In this document: one piece after another, positions 43,062 through 52,776 of the stretch
Numbering within the stretch: the stretch's first letter is position 1
Layout: every line of letters begins with the position of its first letter
Source of the DNA: Pandoraea horticolens
Lineage (GTDB): Bacteria; Pseudomonadota; Gammaproteobacteria; Burkholderiales; Burkholderiaceae
DNA: 64,000 nt
Assembly (NCBI RefSeq): GCF_902459555.1
Contig: NZ_CABPSM010000010.1
Coordinates: 1-64,000 of the forward strand
Reading direction: 5' to 3'
Notes under the pieces: model-generated
Database searches by the model: none
Told to the model about the DNA's origin: nothing
What the model saw: the letters and a program-made list of their open reading frames with translations, nothing else
Program-made: the position numbers and the translations under genes

Positions 43062-45914
43062 ATGGCTGGCATGGAACGCCCCGATCCCGACGAATTGCTC
43101 GACAAGCTGCAACGCGACGAAGCGCGCGGCCGGCGTGGCCGGCTGAAGATTTTCTTCGGTGCGTCCGCAGGAGTCGGCAAGACGTTTGCGATGTTGCAGG
43201 CTGCACGCAAGCTGAGCGACGAGGGCACCGACGTCGTCGTCGGTGTGCTGGAGACGCATGGCCGCGAAGAAACGGCGCGCTTGCTGGAAGGGCTGGAAAT
43301 CCTGCCGCAGAAGGCGGTCGAGTACCGTGGGCGTGTCCTGCGGGAGTTCGACCTCGACGGCATGCTCGCACGCAAGCCGGCCGTGGCGCTGGTGGATGAA
43401 CTGGCCCATGCGAATGTGCCGGGCGAGCGTCATATGAAGCGGTGGCAGGATGTGCACGAGTTGCTCGATGCCGGCATCGACGTGTACACCACACTCAATG
43501 TGCAGCATCTGGAACGGCTCAACGATGTTGTCGGCCAGATCACCGGCATTCGCGTGTGGGAGACGGTGCCCGATCGCGTCTTCGATCTTGCCGACGAGGT
43601 GAAGCTGGTCGACCTGCCGCCAGACGAACTGCTCGAGCGAATGCGCGAGGGTAAGGTGTACATGGCCGAGCAGGCGGAGCGCGCCGTGCGCAACTTTTTC
43701 CGCAAGGGCAACCTGATTGCCTTGCGCGAACTGGCGCTGCGCCGCACCGCCGATCGTGTCGATGCGCAGATGCGCGAATACCGCGCCGATCAGTCGATCA
43801 GCCAGGTCTGGCAGGCACGCGAGCGGCTGCTCGTCGCCGTCGGGCCGGGGCCGGAAGGTGTGGCGCTGGTGCGTTCGGCTGCGCGGCTTGCGGCAAGCCT
43901 GCGTGCCGACTGGCTGGCCGTACACATGGAAACGCCCGCGATGCTGCGGCAATCGCCGGTGCGTCGCGAAAGTACGTATGCAACGCTCAAACTCGCGCAA
44001 GAACTCGGCGCGGAAACCCTCACGCTCGACGGTGCGGAAGCCGCCACCACGCTGCTGGCCTATGCGCAGATGCGCAACGTCTCGAAGCTGGTGGTCGGTG
44101 CAAGTGGCGCGCGGCGTTGGTGGACCGCACGCACGCCGCTGCATGAGCAACTGCTGCGGCTCGCGCGAGGCGTCGATGTCGTACTGATCGGGCCAGCCGC
44201 TGGCGACTCGGCGGCAGACAAGCGCGTAGTGCGCGGGGACTGGCGCGACTGGTTCGAGACGGCGCCTGAGTTGGAGTTGGTTGGCGGCCCGTGGCGCGCG
44301 TATGCGTGGGCCGTCGGTATCTGCGGCGCCGTGTCGCTCGTTGCGGCGGAACTCACGTCGTTCCTCGATCTGGCCAATATCGCGATGCTGTATCTGCTTG
44401 GCGTGATCATCGCCGCGATGCGGCTGGGTCGCGGGCCGGGCGTACTGGCTTCGTTTCTGTCTGTGTTGGCGTTCGACTTTTTCTTCGTCCCGCCGAAGAT
44501 GTCGTTGTCGGTCTCGGATACTCAGTATCTGCTGACGTTCGCCGTCATGCTGACCGTGGCGCTGGTCATCAGCCATCTGACAACGAGCTTGCGCTTTCAG
44601 GCGCGGCTGGCTACGTGGCGTGAGCGTCGCACGGGCGCGGTGTATGCCATGGCCCGCGAACTGGCGGCGGCGCTCACGACGCCGCAGATCGTGGAGATCG
44701 GCTCGCGCCACGTGCGCGAAGTGTTTCAGGCGCGTGTGGCGCTGTTGTTGCCGGACAGCCAGGGCAGCGTGCGTCAGCCGGTGGAGAACGCGCGGGCAGA
44801 GACGATGCCTGCCCATATCGATACCGATGTCGCACAGTGGGTCTACGACCGTCAGCAGGCCGCCGGACAGGGCACGAACACGTTACCGGCATCCGACGCC
44901 TACTATTTGCCGCTTCGCGCCCCCATGCGCACGCGCGGGGTGCTGGTGGTTGCACCGGAGCCGGACGGGGGCGGCGCCATCGACACGCCGGAACAGCAAC
45001 GTTTGCTCGATACTTTCGCCGCACAAATCGCGCTGGCGCTCGAGCGCGTGCATTACGTCGAAATCGCTCAGGATGCGCTGGTGACAATGGAGTCGGAGCG
45101 GCTGCGCAATTCGTTGCTCTCGGCGATCTCGCACGACCTGCGCACACCGCTCACGTCCATTGTGGGGTTCGCGAGCATGCTCAGCCGCAATGCACAGACA
45201 CCCGGCCCGCTGCGCACCGAACTTGTCGATGCCATTCACGAGGAAGCGCAGCGCATGACCGGCCTGGTGACAAATCTGCTCGACATGGCGAAGCTGCAAG
45301 CGGGCGGGGTGCAACTCAATCGTCAGTGGCAGATGCTCGAGGAAGTGGTCGGCACATCGCTGCGCGCCAGCCGCCGGGTGCTCGCCGGGCATGAGGTGAC
45401 GACCCGGCTGCCCGCAGACCTGCCGCTACTGCGCTTCGACGCCGTACTGCTCGAACGGCTGTTCACCAACCTGCTGGAGAATGCGGCGAAGTACTCACCC
45501 GCAGGTTCTCATATCGAAATTGCCGCGCGCGTGAACGGCGACGACGTTGAAGTGAGTGTGAGCGATGACGGTCCCGGCCTGCCTGCGGGCATGGAAGGCC
45601 GCATCTTCGAGAAGTTCATGCGAGGTGAGAAGGAGTCCGCCAAGCCCGGTATCGGACTCGGCCTGGCGATTTGTCGTGCCATTGTCGAGGCGCATGGCGG
45701 TAAAATTCATGCCACCAATGTGCCCGATGGTCACGGCGCCCGGTTCGTCTTTACGTTGCCGGTGGAGACGCCGCCGGTGGCCCCGGACGCACCCGAAGGC
45801 GTTAACGAGGACGAGCCGAATATGACGGACATGAAAGACGTGACGCCCACGAAGGACGAAGGCTCGCCGTGGCCTCGCTCTCCAGACGCCAACGCGACAC
45901 AAGAACATGAGTGA
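43062..45914 (+). CDS. kdpD: KdpD, sensor histidine kinase for K+ limitation
   Basis: 950 residues. N-terminal KdpD domain with P-loop FFGASAGVGKTFAMLQAARK and ALVDELAHANVPGERHMKRW, a Usp-like domain (ERLLVAVGPGPEGVALVRSA), four transmembrane helices (about 400-500), a GAF-like segment, and the HisKA/HATPase core with ISHDLRTPLTSIVGFASMLS (phospho-accepting His), NLLENAAKYSPAGSHIEIAA and GIGLGLAICRAIVEAHGGKI. It phosphorylates KdpE when K+ is scarce. The C terminus overlaps kdpE by 8 bases. The tail after the kinase (PVAPDAPEGVNEDEPNMTDM) is a short acidic extension. Confidence 0.97.
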   Translation: MAGMERPDPDELLDKLQRDEARGRRGRLKIFFGASAGVGKTFAMLQAARKLSDEGTDVVVGVLETHGREETARLLEGLEILPQKAVEYRGRVLREFDLDGMLARKPAVALVDELAHANVPGERHMKRWQDVHELLDAGIDVYTTLNVQHLERLNDVVGQITGIRVWETVPDRVFDLADEVKLVDLPPDELLERMREGKVYMAEQAERAVRNFFRKGNLIALRELALRRTADRVDAQMREYRADQSISQVWQARERLLVAVGPGPEGVALVRSAARLAASLRADWLAVHMETPAMLRQSPVRRESTYATLKLAQELGAETLTLDGAEAATTLLAYAQMRNVSKLVVGASGARRWWTARTPLHEQLLRLARGVDVVLIGPAAGDSAADKRVVRGDWRDWFETAPELELVGGPWRAYAWAVGICGAVSLVAAELTSFLDLANIAMLYLLGVIIAAMRLGRGPGVLASFLSVLAFDFFFVPPKMSLSVSDTQYLLTFAVMLTVALVISHLTTSLRFQARLATWRERRTGAVYAMARELAAALTTPQIVEIGSRHVREVFQARVALLLPDSQGSVRQPVENARAETMPAHIDTDVAQWVYDRQQAAGQGTNTLPASDAYYLPLRAPMRTRGVLVVAPEPDGGGAIDTPEQQRLLDTFAAQIALALERVHYVEIAQDALVTMESERLRNSLLSAISHDLRTPLTSIVGFASMLSRNAQTPGPLRTELVDAIHEEAQRMTGLVTNLLDMAKLQAGGVQLNRQWQMLEEVVGTSLRASRRVLAGHEVTTRLPADLPLLRFDAVLLERLFTNLLENAAKYSPAGSHIEIAARVNGDDVEVSVSDDGPGLPAGMEGRIFEKFMRGEKESAKPGIGLGLAICRAIVEAHGGKIHATNVPDGHGARFVFTLPVETPPVAPDAPEGVNEDEPNMTDMKDVTPTKDEGSPWPRSPDANATQEHE

Positions 45915-46617
45915 ACCCACCATCACCATCGTGGTGATTGAAGACGAACGGCAGATCCGACGCTTTCTGCGCACTTCGCTGGAGGCCGAAGGCATGGTCG
46001 TGCATGAGGCGGAAGCCGGACGGCAGGGCATGGTCGAGGCAGCCACCCGCAAGCCAGATCTGCTCATCGTCGATCTGGGACTGCCGGATATCGACGGCGT
46101 GGAGGTCATCCGGGAAGTGCGAAGCTGGACTGACATGCCGATCATCGTGCTGTCCGCCCGCAATGAGGAGGCCGAGAAGGTGGTGGCGCTCGACGTGGGT
46201 GCCGACGATTACCTGACGAAGCCATTCGGGGTGTCGGAACTGCTGGCGCGAATTCGCGCGCAACTGCGACGGCACCATCGTGGCGGCAACTCGGAGACGC
46301 TCGATGAAGCGTTCTCGTTCGGCGATATCCATATCGATCTTGCGAGACGCAAGGTCACGCGTGCGGGCGAGCCTGTCCACCTCACGCCTATCGAATACCG
46401 GCTGCTGGTCACGCTGGTGCGGCATGCGGGACGCGTGCTGACGCATCGGCAATTGCTCAAGGAAGTGTGGGGGCCTTCGCACGTAGAGAGCAATCACTAC
46501 CTGCGCATCTATATGGGACACCTGCGCCAGAAGCTGGAGGCCGATCCGGCTCAGCCTCAGCACATCCTGACCGAGACGGGCGTCGGTTACCGGCTTGAGG
46601 TCGAGGCGATCGGGTGA
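45907..46617 (+). CDS. kdpE: KdpE, response regulator of the kdp operon
   Basis: 236 residues. Receiver domain with VIEDERQIRRFLRTSLEAEG, phospho-acceptor region LLIVDLGLPDIDGVEVIREV and LDVGADDYLTKPFGVSELLA (Lys), followed by an OmpR-type winged helix (VHLTPIEYRLLVTLVRHAGR, THRQLLKEVWGPSHVESNHY, YLRIYMGHLRQKLEADP). It binds upstream of kdpF when phosphorylated; the array at 37942-37989 is the probable site. Last gene of the operon, translationally coupled to kdpD. Confidence 0.96.
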   Translation: MSEPTITIVVIEDERQIRRFLRTSLEAEGMVVHEAEAGRQGMVEAATRKPDLLIVDLGLPDIDGVEVIREVRSWTDMPIIVLSARNEEAEKVVALDVGADDYLTKPFGVSELLARIRAQLRRHHRGGNSETLDEAFSFGDIHIDLARRKVTRAGEPVHLTPIEYRLLVTLVRHAGRVLTHRQLLKEVWGPSHVESNHYLRIYMGHLRQKLEADPAQPQHILTETGVGYRLEVEAIG

Positions 46618-46832
46618 TCGGGCGACCGGATGACGCTTGCCCGCCCCATGACTTGGCAGCACGCTGCTCAATGCCCCGGTTATGGATGAGGCCTACGGCC
46701 GTATGATGCCGGCTTTGTTAAAATCGCGGTGTTCCGTCCGGCGTGTCTGGCGATCTCCCTTGCGGTGAGGTGCCAAGCTGCGGTTTCGCGACGTCGGCGC
46801 TGCGCCACTTCATTCGACATCCGATGGAACCC

Positions 46833-46884
46833 ATTGCCAGGACGGCCTGGCAATCGGCTCGCTTTTTTTCCGGGGACGACCCCG
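46833..46884 (+). promoter_or_regulatory. Guanidine-II (mini-ykkC) riboswitch
   Basis: Two consecutive hairpins with the diagnostic ACGR loops: ATTGCCAGG-ACGG-CCTGGCAAT (46833-46854, nine perfect pairs) and CGGGG-ACGA-CCCCG (46871-46884, five pairs), joined by a short T-rich linker. This matches the minimal two-hairpin consensus of the guanidine-II class. Just downstream (46906) is an SMR gene of the Gdx type, the classic regulated gene. Guanidine binding probably exposes the ribosome binding site CGGAG at 46896-46900. Confidence 0.92.
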
Positions 46885-46905
46885 ATTTTTTCATCGGAGT
46901 CAGTT

Positions 46906-47223
46906 GTGGCCTGGATACTTCTCGTTTTTGCCGGTTTACTCGAAGTGGCATGGGCCGTTGGCCTGAAGTACACGCAAGGTTTTTCGCGTCTTGTGCCGTC
47001 GGTCTTCACGATTGCCGCTATGGTCGGCAGCGTCTGGCTGCTCGCGCTCGCTGTGCGTTCACTGCCATTGGGGACCGCGTATGCCATTTGGACCGGCATC
47101 GGCGCCGTCGGCGCGTTTGTCCTGGGCATCGTGCTGTTCGGGGAGTCGGCCTCCGCGGCCCGTATCGCCAGCGTGACATTGATTCTGGCGGGTCTCGTCG
47201 GACTGAAGCTGACGGCAGCCTGA
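46906..47223 (+). CDS. gdx: Gdx/SugE-type guanidinium exporter (SMR family)
   Basis: 105 residues from GTG 46906 ([20 protein letters not shown]). Four transmembrane helices with the SMR catalytic Glu in [37 protein letters not shown] and [20 protein letters not shown]. The G-x-E-V-x-W-A pattern and the upstream guanidine-II riboswitch identify it as a guanidinium/H+ antiporter rather than a multidrug EmrE pump. GTG is favoured over upstream starts because CGGAG lies eight bases before it. A single-gene unit. Confidence 0.93.
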   Translation: MAWILLVFAGLLEVAWAVGLKYTQGFSRLVPSVFTIAAMVGSVWLLALAVRSLPLGTAYAIWTGIGAVGAFVLGIVLFGESASAARIASVTLILAGLVGLKLTAA

Positions 47224-47492
47224 GGGCACGCCCGGTTTGGTTCGAACCGGGCCATATCCCCCAACTTCCGGCACCGGTGGTGCGTTGCCGCAACGCGCGG
47301 CATAATGACGCGGTAGCGGTCGAATTACCTTTCGATGGCCGTCCGGCGGCAAGGGAGCGTCTCCGGTCTGCGCCGGTCACTTCAGTCCGGATGGCGTGGC
47401 GGCAATGCGCGTTGCCGGTTGGCCGTTATCGCGTCGGCGGTCTGAGGCGCGTGATCGTGCGACGCCGTCATGTCGGCGGCAGCGAGGTCACC

Positions 47493-48068
47493 ATGCTTGA
47501 ATCGATTGCGCTGGGCGCAGGGCTGTCTTGGGGCAGTGGTCTGCGGTTGTACCTGACGGTGTTCTGCGCGGGGCTGGCGGCACGTCTGGGTTGGTTGCAT
47601 CTGCCGCCGTCGCTGATGGTGCTGACGTCGACGTGGGTGATTGCCGTGGCCGGTGTGCTGGCTGTCATCGAGTTCGTTGCCGACAAAATCCCCTTCGTCG
47701 ATAGTGCCTGGGACGCGGTGCATACCTTCATCCGCATTCCTGCGGGGATTGTGCTGGGGGCGGCGGCGCTGGGGCAGATGGACCCGACGGTCACGGTGCT
47801 GGCCGGTCTGGCGGGCGGTGCGCTGGCGGGAACGGCGCATCTGGCCAAAGCGGGTAGCCGCGCGCTAATCAACACGTCGCCGGAACCTTTCTCCAATGTT
47901 GCGGCCTCAGCCGGCGAAGATATCTCCACGGTGGGCGGACTGGCGCTTGCGTTCTTCCTTCCCGCCGTTTTTCTCGTGATGTTGCTGGTCTTCGTCGTGC
48001 TGGCGTGGTGGTGGCTGCCCCGCGTCTGGCGCGGGTGGCGCTCGTTGCTGGCGCGGGTCAAAGGATAG
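47493..48068 (+). CDS. DUF4126 membrane protein
   Basis: 191 residues from ATG 47493 (GAGG at a good distance). About five hydrophobic segments: SIALGAGLSWGSGLRLYLTV, FCAGLAARLGWLHLPPSLMV, IAVAGVLAVIEFVADKIPFV, IRIPAGIVLGAAALGQMDPT and FFLPAVFLVMLLVFVVLAWW. The D-K-I-P-F-V-D motif is typical of DUF4126, whose function is not known. It is 7 bases from the FtsX-like permease gene, so probably cotranscribed. Confidence 0.85.
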   Translation: MLESIALGAGLSWGSGLRLYLTVFCAGLAARLGWLHLPPSLMVLTSTWVIAVAGVLAVIEFVADKIPFVDSAWDAVHTFIRIPAGIVLGAAALGQMDPTVTVLAGLAGGALAGTAHLAKAGSRALINTSPEPFSNVAASAGEDISTVGGLALAFFLPAVFLVMLLVFVVLAWWWLPRVWRGWRSLLARVKG

Positions 48069-48075
48069 AGGAACG

Positions 48076-50625
48076 ATGGGGTTCACTGAGGTTGCCCGCC
48101 AAGCATGGCGGATGTTCCAGCGCGACTGGCGCGCAGGCGAGTTGCATCTGCTTCTCGTGGCGTTGTTGCTGGCGGTCGGCGCACTCTCCAGCGTAGGTTT
48201 TCTCTCGGATCGGATGCAGGTCGGGCTCGAGCGTGACGCGCGGCAGATGCTCGCCGCCGATCTCGTCGTTCGCAGCGACGCTCCGTTGTCACCCGAATTC
48301 ACCCGTCAGGCGCAAGCCGACGGGCTGGCGACGGCCGTCGTCGCCAATTTCCCCAGCATGGCCAGTGCCATTGCACAAAGCGGACAGGTCGGTGCGAGCC
48401 GTCTGTCGTCGCTCAAGGCCGTCAGTGACGGTTATCCCTTGCGCGGGCGCGTGCGTACCGCACCTGATGCGGGCGGCGGCACGCCGGATGCTCCCGCCGC
48501 CGGTATTCCCGCGCCGGGCACGGTCTGGGTCGATGCCGCATTGCTCGACGCCCTGCATGTCCAACCCGGCGAGTCCATTCGTGTGGGCAATCGGACCTTG
48601 CGCGTCGCGGCTGTCATCACGCGCGAGATGGATCGCGGCTATGGCTTCGGATCGCTGGCACCGCGCGTCATGATGCGCTTCGACGAATTGCCGTCGACGG
48701 GCCTCGTGCAGTTCGGCAGCCGCATCACTTATCGCCTGTTGTTGGCGGGAACAGATGCTCAGGTCGGCAAGTTCGCGGCGTGGGCACGTCCGGCGGCCGA
48801 ACAGGCGCGTGGCGTACATCTCGAATCGCTGGAAGAAGGGCAGCCGCAGGTGCGTCAGACGCTCGATCGCGCAGAACGATTCCTGTCGCTGGTCGCATTG
48901 CTCGCTGCCGTGCTGGCGGCGGTGGCTGTGGGCATCGCCTCGCGTCGTTACAGCGAACGCCATCTCGACGCTTGTGCCGTGATGCGTTGTCTGGGACTGT
49001 CGCGCCGGGCCTTGCGCGGCATGGTGACGATTGAATTCATCGGACTGGGTCTGATCGGCGGCGTGTTGGGCGTCGCGCTTGGCTATGCGGCGCATTGGGT
49101 GCTGCTGGCCCAGTTGGGTGACGTGATACCGGCGGGGCTGCCCGCGCCGACGTGGCGTCCGGCGTTTTTCGGCCTGACGAGTGCGCTGGTCATGTTGCTG
49201 GGATTCGCTTTGCCGCCGTTGCTCCCGCTGTCGGAGGTCGCACCGCTGCACGTGTTGCGTCGCGACGTGGTGGTGGGCGCCCGCCGGCAAGGATGGCTGG
49301 CGTATGGCGCGAGCGCACTCGCCTTCGGCGCACTGCTGCTGTTCGCCGCACGAGACCTGCGCCTCGGCGCGATGGTGGCCGGTGGTTTCGTCGCCGGTGC
49401 GGTCGTGTTCGGCGTGCTCGCATGGCTTGCCATTCGCGTGCTGGCGGCCTGGGCACGGCGCCCGAGTGCCGCCGGCGGGGCGATGGGTGGTATCGGATGG
49501 CGCTATGCGGTGGCGGGCCTGCGCCGTCGTGGCCTCGGCAGCGCCTTGCAGGTGGTGGCGCTCGGGCTTGGGCTGATGGCGCTGCTGCTGCTTGCCGTCA
49601 CGCGAAACGATCTGGTCGCGGGCTGGCGTCAGTCGAGTCCGCCGGATGCGCCGAACCGCTTCGTCATCGATATCCAGCCCGGACAGGACGCACCGGTGCT
49701 CTCGCAACTGCGCGCGGCGGGGCTACCCGATGTGCAACTCTCCCCGATGATTCGCGCGCGTTTGACCGCCATCAACGGCAAACCGGTGACGGGCGAGCGC
49801 TACACGGAAGAGCGAGCGCGGCGTCTGGCCGAGCGCGAGTTCAACCTGTCGTACATGGCGGAGCTGCCCGACGGAAATCGCGTGACGGCCGGGCAGTGGT
49901 ACGGCGACGCAACGACGCCGCAGATTTCGATGGAAGAAGGCATCGCGAAGACGCTGGGTCTGAAGCTCGGCGATACGCTTCGCTTCGAAGTCACGGGGCA
50001 GACCATCGACGCGCCGATCACAAGCCTGCGCAAGCTGGACTGGGGCTCGATGCGCGTGAATTTCTTCGTGGTGATGCCGCCCGCCGCGCTGCGCGATTTC
50101 CCGATGACCTGGATCACCTCGTTCCATCTCGAACCGAAGCAGCAACACGTGGCCGACGCGTTGGTGCGCGATTTCCCCAATGTGACGGTGATCGACACAG
50201 GCGCGTTGCTCGCACAGATTCAACAGATTCTGTCGCAAGTGATCGATGCGGTGCAGGCGCTTTTCTTCTTCACGCTCGCCGCAGGCGTGCTGGTCTTGTA
50301 CGCCGCGCTTGCCGGCACGCGCGACGAACGGATGCGCGAGAGCGGTATTCTGCGCGCGCTGGGGGCATCGTCGCGGCAACTGCGCGACGTGCATCTGGCA
50401 GAGTTGGTAACGGTTGGCGCGCTGGCCGGACTGCTGGCCGCGCTGGGGGCCGGTGCGCTCGGCTGGGCACTGGCGCGTTACGTCTTCGAGTTCGCGCTGA
50501 ACTTCAATCCGTGGCTGCCGGTGCTGGGTGTCGGCGCCGGCGTGCTGTGTGCGCTGGTCGGCGGATGGAGTGGCCTGAGAGCCGTGCTGCGTCAGTCGGC
50601 GCTACGCACGCTGCGCGAAGTCTGA
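48076..50625 (+). CDS. FtsX-like ABC transporter permease (YbbP-type)
   Basis: 849 residues with about ten transmembrane helices in three clusters, e.g. LHLLLVALLLAVGALSSVGF, FLSLVALLAAVLAAVAVGIA, GLIGGVLGVALGYAAHWVLL and ALFFFTLAAGVLVLYAALAG. The periplasmic part between carries MacB-like core segments (AALLDALHVQPGESIRVGNR, SMEEGIAKTLGLKLGDTLRF). The topology and two FtsX domains match the YbbAP/LolCDE-type mechanotransmission systems. The cognate ATPase is not next to it in this window. Confidence 0.88.
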   Translation: MGFTEVARQAWRMFQRDWRAGELHLLLVALLLAVGALSSVGFLSDRMQVGLERDARQMLAADLVVRSDAPLSPEFTRQAQADGLATAVVANFPSMASAIAQSGQVGASRLSSLKAVSDGYPLRGRVRTAPDAGGGTPDAPAAGIPAPGTVWVDAALLDALHVQPGESIRVGNRTLRVAAVITREMDRGYGFGSLAPRVMMRFDELPSTGLVQFGSRITYRLLLAGTDAQVGKFAAWARPAAEQARGVHLESLEEGQPQVRQTLDRAERFLSLVALLAAVLAAVAVGIASRRYSERHLDACAVMRCLGLSRRALRGMVTIEFIGLGLIGGVLGVALGYAAHWVLLAQLGDVIPAGLPAPTWRPAFFGLTSALVMLLGFALPPLLPLSEVAPLHVLRRDVVVGARRQGWLAYGASALAFGALLLFAARDLRLGAMVAGGFVAGAVVFGVLAWLAIRVLAAWARRPSAAGGAMGGIGWRYAVAGLRRRGLGSALQVVALGLGLMALLLLAVTRNDLVAGWRQSSPPDAPNRFVIDIQPGQDAPVLSQLRAAGLPDVQLSPMIRARLTAINGKPVTGERYTEERARRLAEREFNLSYMAELPDGNRVTAGQWYGDATTPQISMEEGIAKTLGLKLGDTLRFEVTGQTIDAPITSLRKLDWGSMRVNFFVVMPPAALRDFPMTWITSFHLEPKQQHVADALVRDFPNVTVIDTGALLAQIQQILSQVIDAVQALFFFTLAAGVLVLYAALAGTRDERMRESGILRALGASSRQLRDVHLAELVTVGALAGLLAALGAGALGWALARYVFEFALNFNPWLPVLGVGAGVLCALVGGWSGLRAVLRQSALRTLREV

Positions 50626-50711
50626 CGCCTGCGGGGGGCGCGGCATTGTGCCGCGTCCAGACGGATGGCCGACGATGGCAGACGTTGTGGGCCTCGGGCA
50701 CAATAGCGGTC

Positions 50712-51152
50712 ATGACGACCGAAAACACCCCTCAAACCTCTCAGGCAGACGACACGCAGGATACGCCTGCGCAACCGACGGCCTTTTCCCTACTCGGCGG
50801 CGAGGATCGCGTACGCGAGCTTGTCGACCGTTTCTACGATTTGATGGACCTGGAATCGGAATTCGCCGGCATTCGCAGCCTGCATCCAGAGGCGCTTGGC
50901 GGATCGCGCGATAAGCTCTTCTGGTTCCTGTGCGGGTGGCTGGGCGGCCCCAATCACTACATCGAACGATTCGGGCATCCCATGCTGCGCGCTCGCCATC
51001 TGCCGTTCCCGATTGCGACGAGCGAGCGCGACCAATGGCTGCGTTGCATGGCGTGGGCCATGCAGGACATTGGCGTGGAGGCGTCGTTGCAGGAGCGGCT
51101 CATGCAGGCGTTTCATGGAACCGCCGATTGGATGCGTAACCGGGCCGGTTAA
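50712..51152 (+). CDS. Group II truncated haemoglobin
   Basis: 146 residues from ATG 50712. The TrHb2 fold is seen in LGGEDRVRELVDRFYDLMDL, LFWFLCGWLGGPNHYIERFG, HPMLRARHLPFPIATSERDQ (proximal His in RARH) and WLRCMAWAMQDIGVEASLQE. Such proteins bind O2 or NO and help with redox or nitrosative stress. The first 25 residues are a polar Thr/Gln-rich tail that is not part of the fold. A single-gene unit. Confidence 0.9.
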   Translation: MTTENTPQTSQADDTQDTPAQPTAFSLLGGEDRVRELVDRFYDLMDLESEFAGIRSLHPEALGGSRDKLFWFLCGWLGGPNHYIERFGHPMLRARHLPFPIATSERDQWLRCMAWAMQDIGVEASLQERLMQAFHGTADWMRNRAG

Positions 51153-51307
51153 TCGCATGGCTGCGTCAACCGACGATTAGGTGAAGGCGTATGGGAGTGT
51201 GCCGGAAGGGCGGACTCGCCCTCCCGGCGCCGAACACGAGAGTCACGGCGTTGTGAGGGATGACGTGCGTGAGCAGGGTGCCGAAACGCAATGCTCACGC
51301 GCGTGGC

Positions 51308-52312
51308 TTACGGTTGCGGACTCTCCGCTTGCGACAGGGTCTCCAGCGCATCATGAAACTCGTCGCCCACTGTCTCCGAAACGAGTGTATGCGTGTCGGA
51401 TTCGGCGTCGAAGAATTCGTCATCGTCGCCGGATGCCAGGGACGCCGTATCCGCGATGTCTGCGTTATTGGAGTGAGCCGACGGCTGTGCCGCACTCGCG
51501 TTCGGCACTCGCGGAATGACCGTCACGCCATTCAGTTCGTAGTCCACCGCCGGACGCGGCGCCATATGCACGTAATCGCGATTGTCTTCCAGCACGACAA
51601 AGTTCACGCTGGCCTCTGCCGCCACCACCCTATCCATCGACGCTCGCCTTTCACGGCCATCGATGACCGTTCCCAACACGCGGTTTTGCACGAAGTCGGT
51701 GGCCGCCGCCACACCGTCAACGATGGCGGTGCTGGCATCCTCGTTCGCAGCGTCCTTCAACCATGTGGGCACGGTTATGCCCAACGATTCGAGCAATGGC
51801 GCGGCACCGTTGTGCACGGCGCCGAACACCAATGGGCCGTTTGTCGCTGCCATATTCAGCACTCCACCGTACTCTCGCAGTAAGTTGACACCTTGCCACT
51901 GGCCTAGTGCCTGGAAGATGTTCGTATCACGAATCTCAGTGCCCGGAATGTCGGGCGAGTCGTTGTACTTCTTGGCAGCGAGGATCAGGTTCGCAAGCTG
52001 TACGAAGGCGGAAATGGCATGAAGCGGAATATCGACATACTCTTTCCAGTCGTGTTCCATCGTGGCGGCGGAAACGCTCAGCGCCGTGGTCTTGGCGATG
52101 ACGTTGACGACATGGCCGATGAGGGCGGCGTTGCGAGCGCCGCGATGCGTTTGAACGGTGCTCTGAAACTCTTCCCAACGCCCCGCCATCAGATCCTTGG
52201 GCGCTTCCGGCATGGTGATTTGCACCTGGGCGCTCCCACCCGCGTTCGCGGTGTAGGAGACTTGAGGGACGTGAGCGGGCTGAATGGAGGACGAAGCATT
52301 ACCTATCGTCAT
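51308..52312 (-). CDS. Type III secretion translocator/effector-like protein
   Basis: 334 residues from ATG 52312, with GGGAG seven bases upstream. Residues 1-40 are Ser/Gln-rich with no Sec signal (MTIGNASSSIQPAHVPQVSY), as in type III substrates. Two hydrophobic helices follow (NAALIGHVVNVIAKTTALSV; IPLHAISAFVQLANLILAAK), then coiled and acidic C-terminal parts (SGDDDEFFDAESDTHTLVSE). No family recognised. The gene directly upstream encodes a SycD/LcrH-like chaperone, which suggests a secreted or translocator-type partner; this is inference from context. Confidence 0.5.
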   Translation of the reverse strand: MTIGNASSSIQPAHVPQVSYTANAGGSAQVQITMPEAPKDLMAGRWEEFQSTVQTHRGARNAALIGHVVNVIAKTTALSVSAATMEHDWKEYVDIPLHAISAFVQLANLILAAKKYNDSPDIPGTEIRDTNIFQALGQWQGVNLLREYGGVLNMAATNGPLVFGAVHNGAAPLLESLGITVPTWLKDAANEDASTAIVDGVAAATDFVQNRVLGTVIDGRERRASMDRVVAAEASVNFVVLEDNRDYVHMAPRPAVDYELNGVTVIPRVPNASAAQPSAHSNNADIADTASLASGDDDEFFDAESDTHTLVSETVGDEFHDALETLSQAESPQP

Positions 52313-52338
52313 GAGAATCTCCCGGAGATGAGTTGGCG

Positions 52339-52776
52339 TTAGATCGTGGCGAGAAAGCGTTCGGCGTCGGCGCCGACGTCGGCATAGGCCGCGTTTTCCC
52401 GGGAGGTCTCGAGGGCGTGCAAGGCCAGGTCGCGTGCGAGCGCAGCGTCGCCCAGCTTCGCCAGACACTGGGCGCAAATCAGCGTGGGTTGAGGGTCGTC
52501 GGGCGTGAACATCGACACTGTGCCGAGTGGCGCGATGGCGAGCGCGTATTCCTCTCGCGCGAAGTGCGCGTAGCCGACCAGCTTGTTCACACTGATGTCC
52601 AGCGGACGTTCCTTGAGGAGTGGATAGAGCCGATGGAGAGCCGCTTCGTAATCGGCGGCGTTGTAGGCGTCGCGCGCTTCCTGATAGCGCAGGGTGGCCG
52701 TGTCGATGGGCGCTGAGTGCGCAGGCCCGGTGACGCCGCCACGAGAGGGCGGGGGGGAGTGTCGCGTGGAGTGCAT
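52339..52776 (-). CDS. SycD/LcrH-type TPR chaperone of type III secretion
   Basis: 145 residues from ATG 52776. Three TPR-like units: ATLRYQEARDAYNAADYEAA, LHRLYPLLKERPLDI with NKLVGYAHFAREEYALAIAP, and PTLICAQCLAKLGDAALARD with LALHALETS, matching the layout of class II chaperones (compare the AAECLLxKGxxxxA pattern). Such chaperones bind translocators before export. No other type III secretion gene lies in the window, so the pair is orphaned. The first 25 residues (Pro/Ser-rich) are not part of the fold. The ribosome binding site is not strong. The next gene starts 27 bases downstream. Confidence 0.6.
   Translation of the reverse strand: MHSTRHSPPPSRGGVTGPAHSAPIDTATLRYQEARDAYNAADYEAALHRLYPLLKERPLDISVNKLVGYAHFAREEYALAIAPLGTVSMFTPDDPQPTLICAQCLAKLGDAALARDLALHALETSRENAAYADVGADAERFLATI

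Noticed and set aside
48289-49707. 472-residue leftward frame opposite the FtsX-like gene
   Set aside because: Antisense shadow; typical of GC-rich third codon positions.
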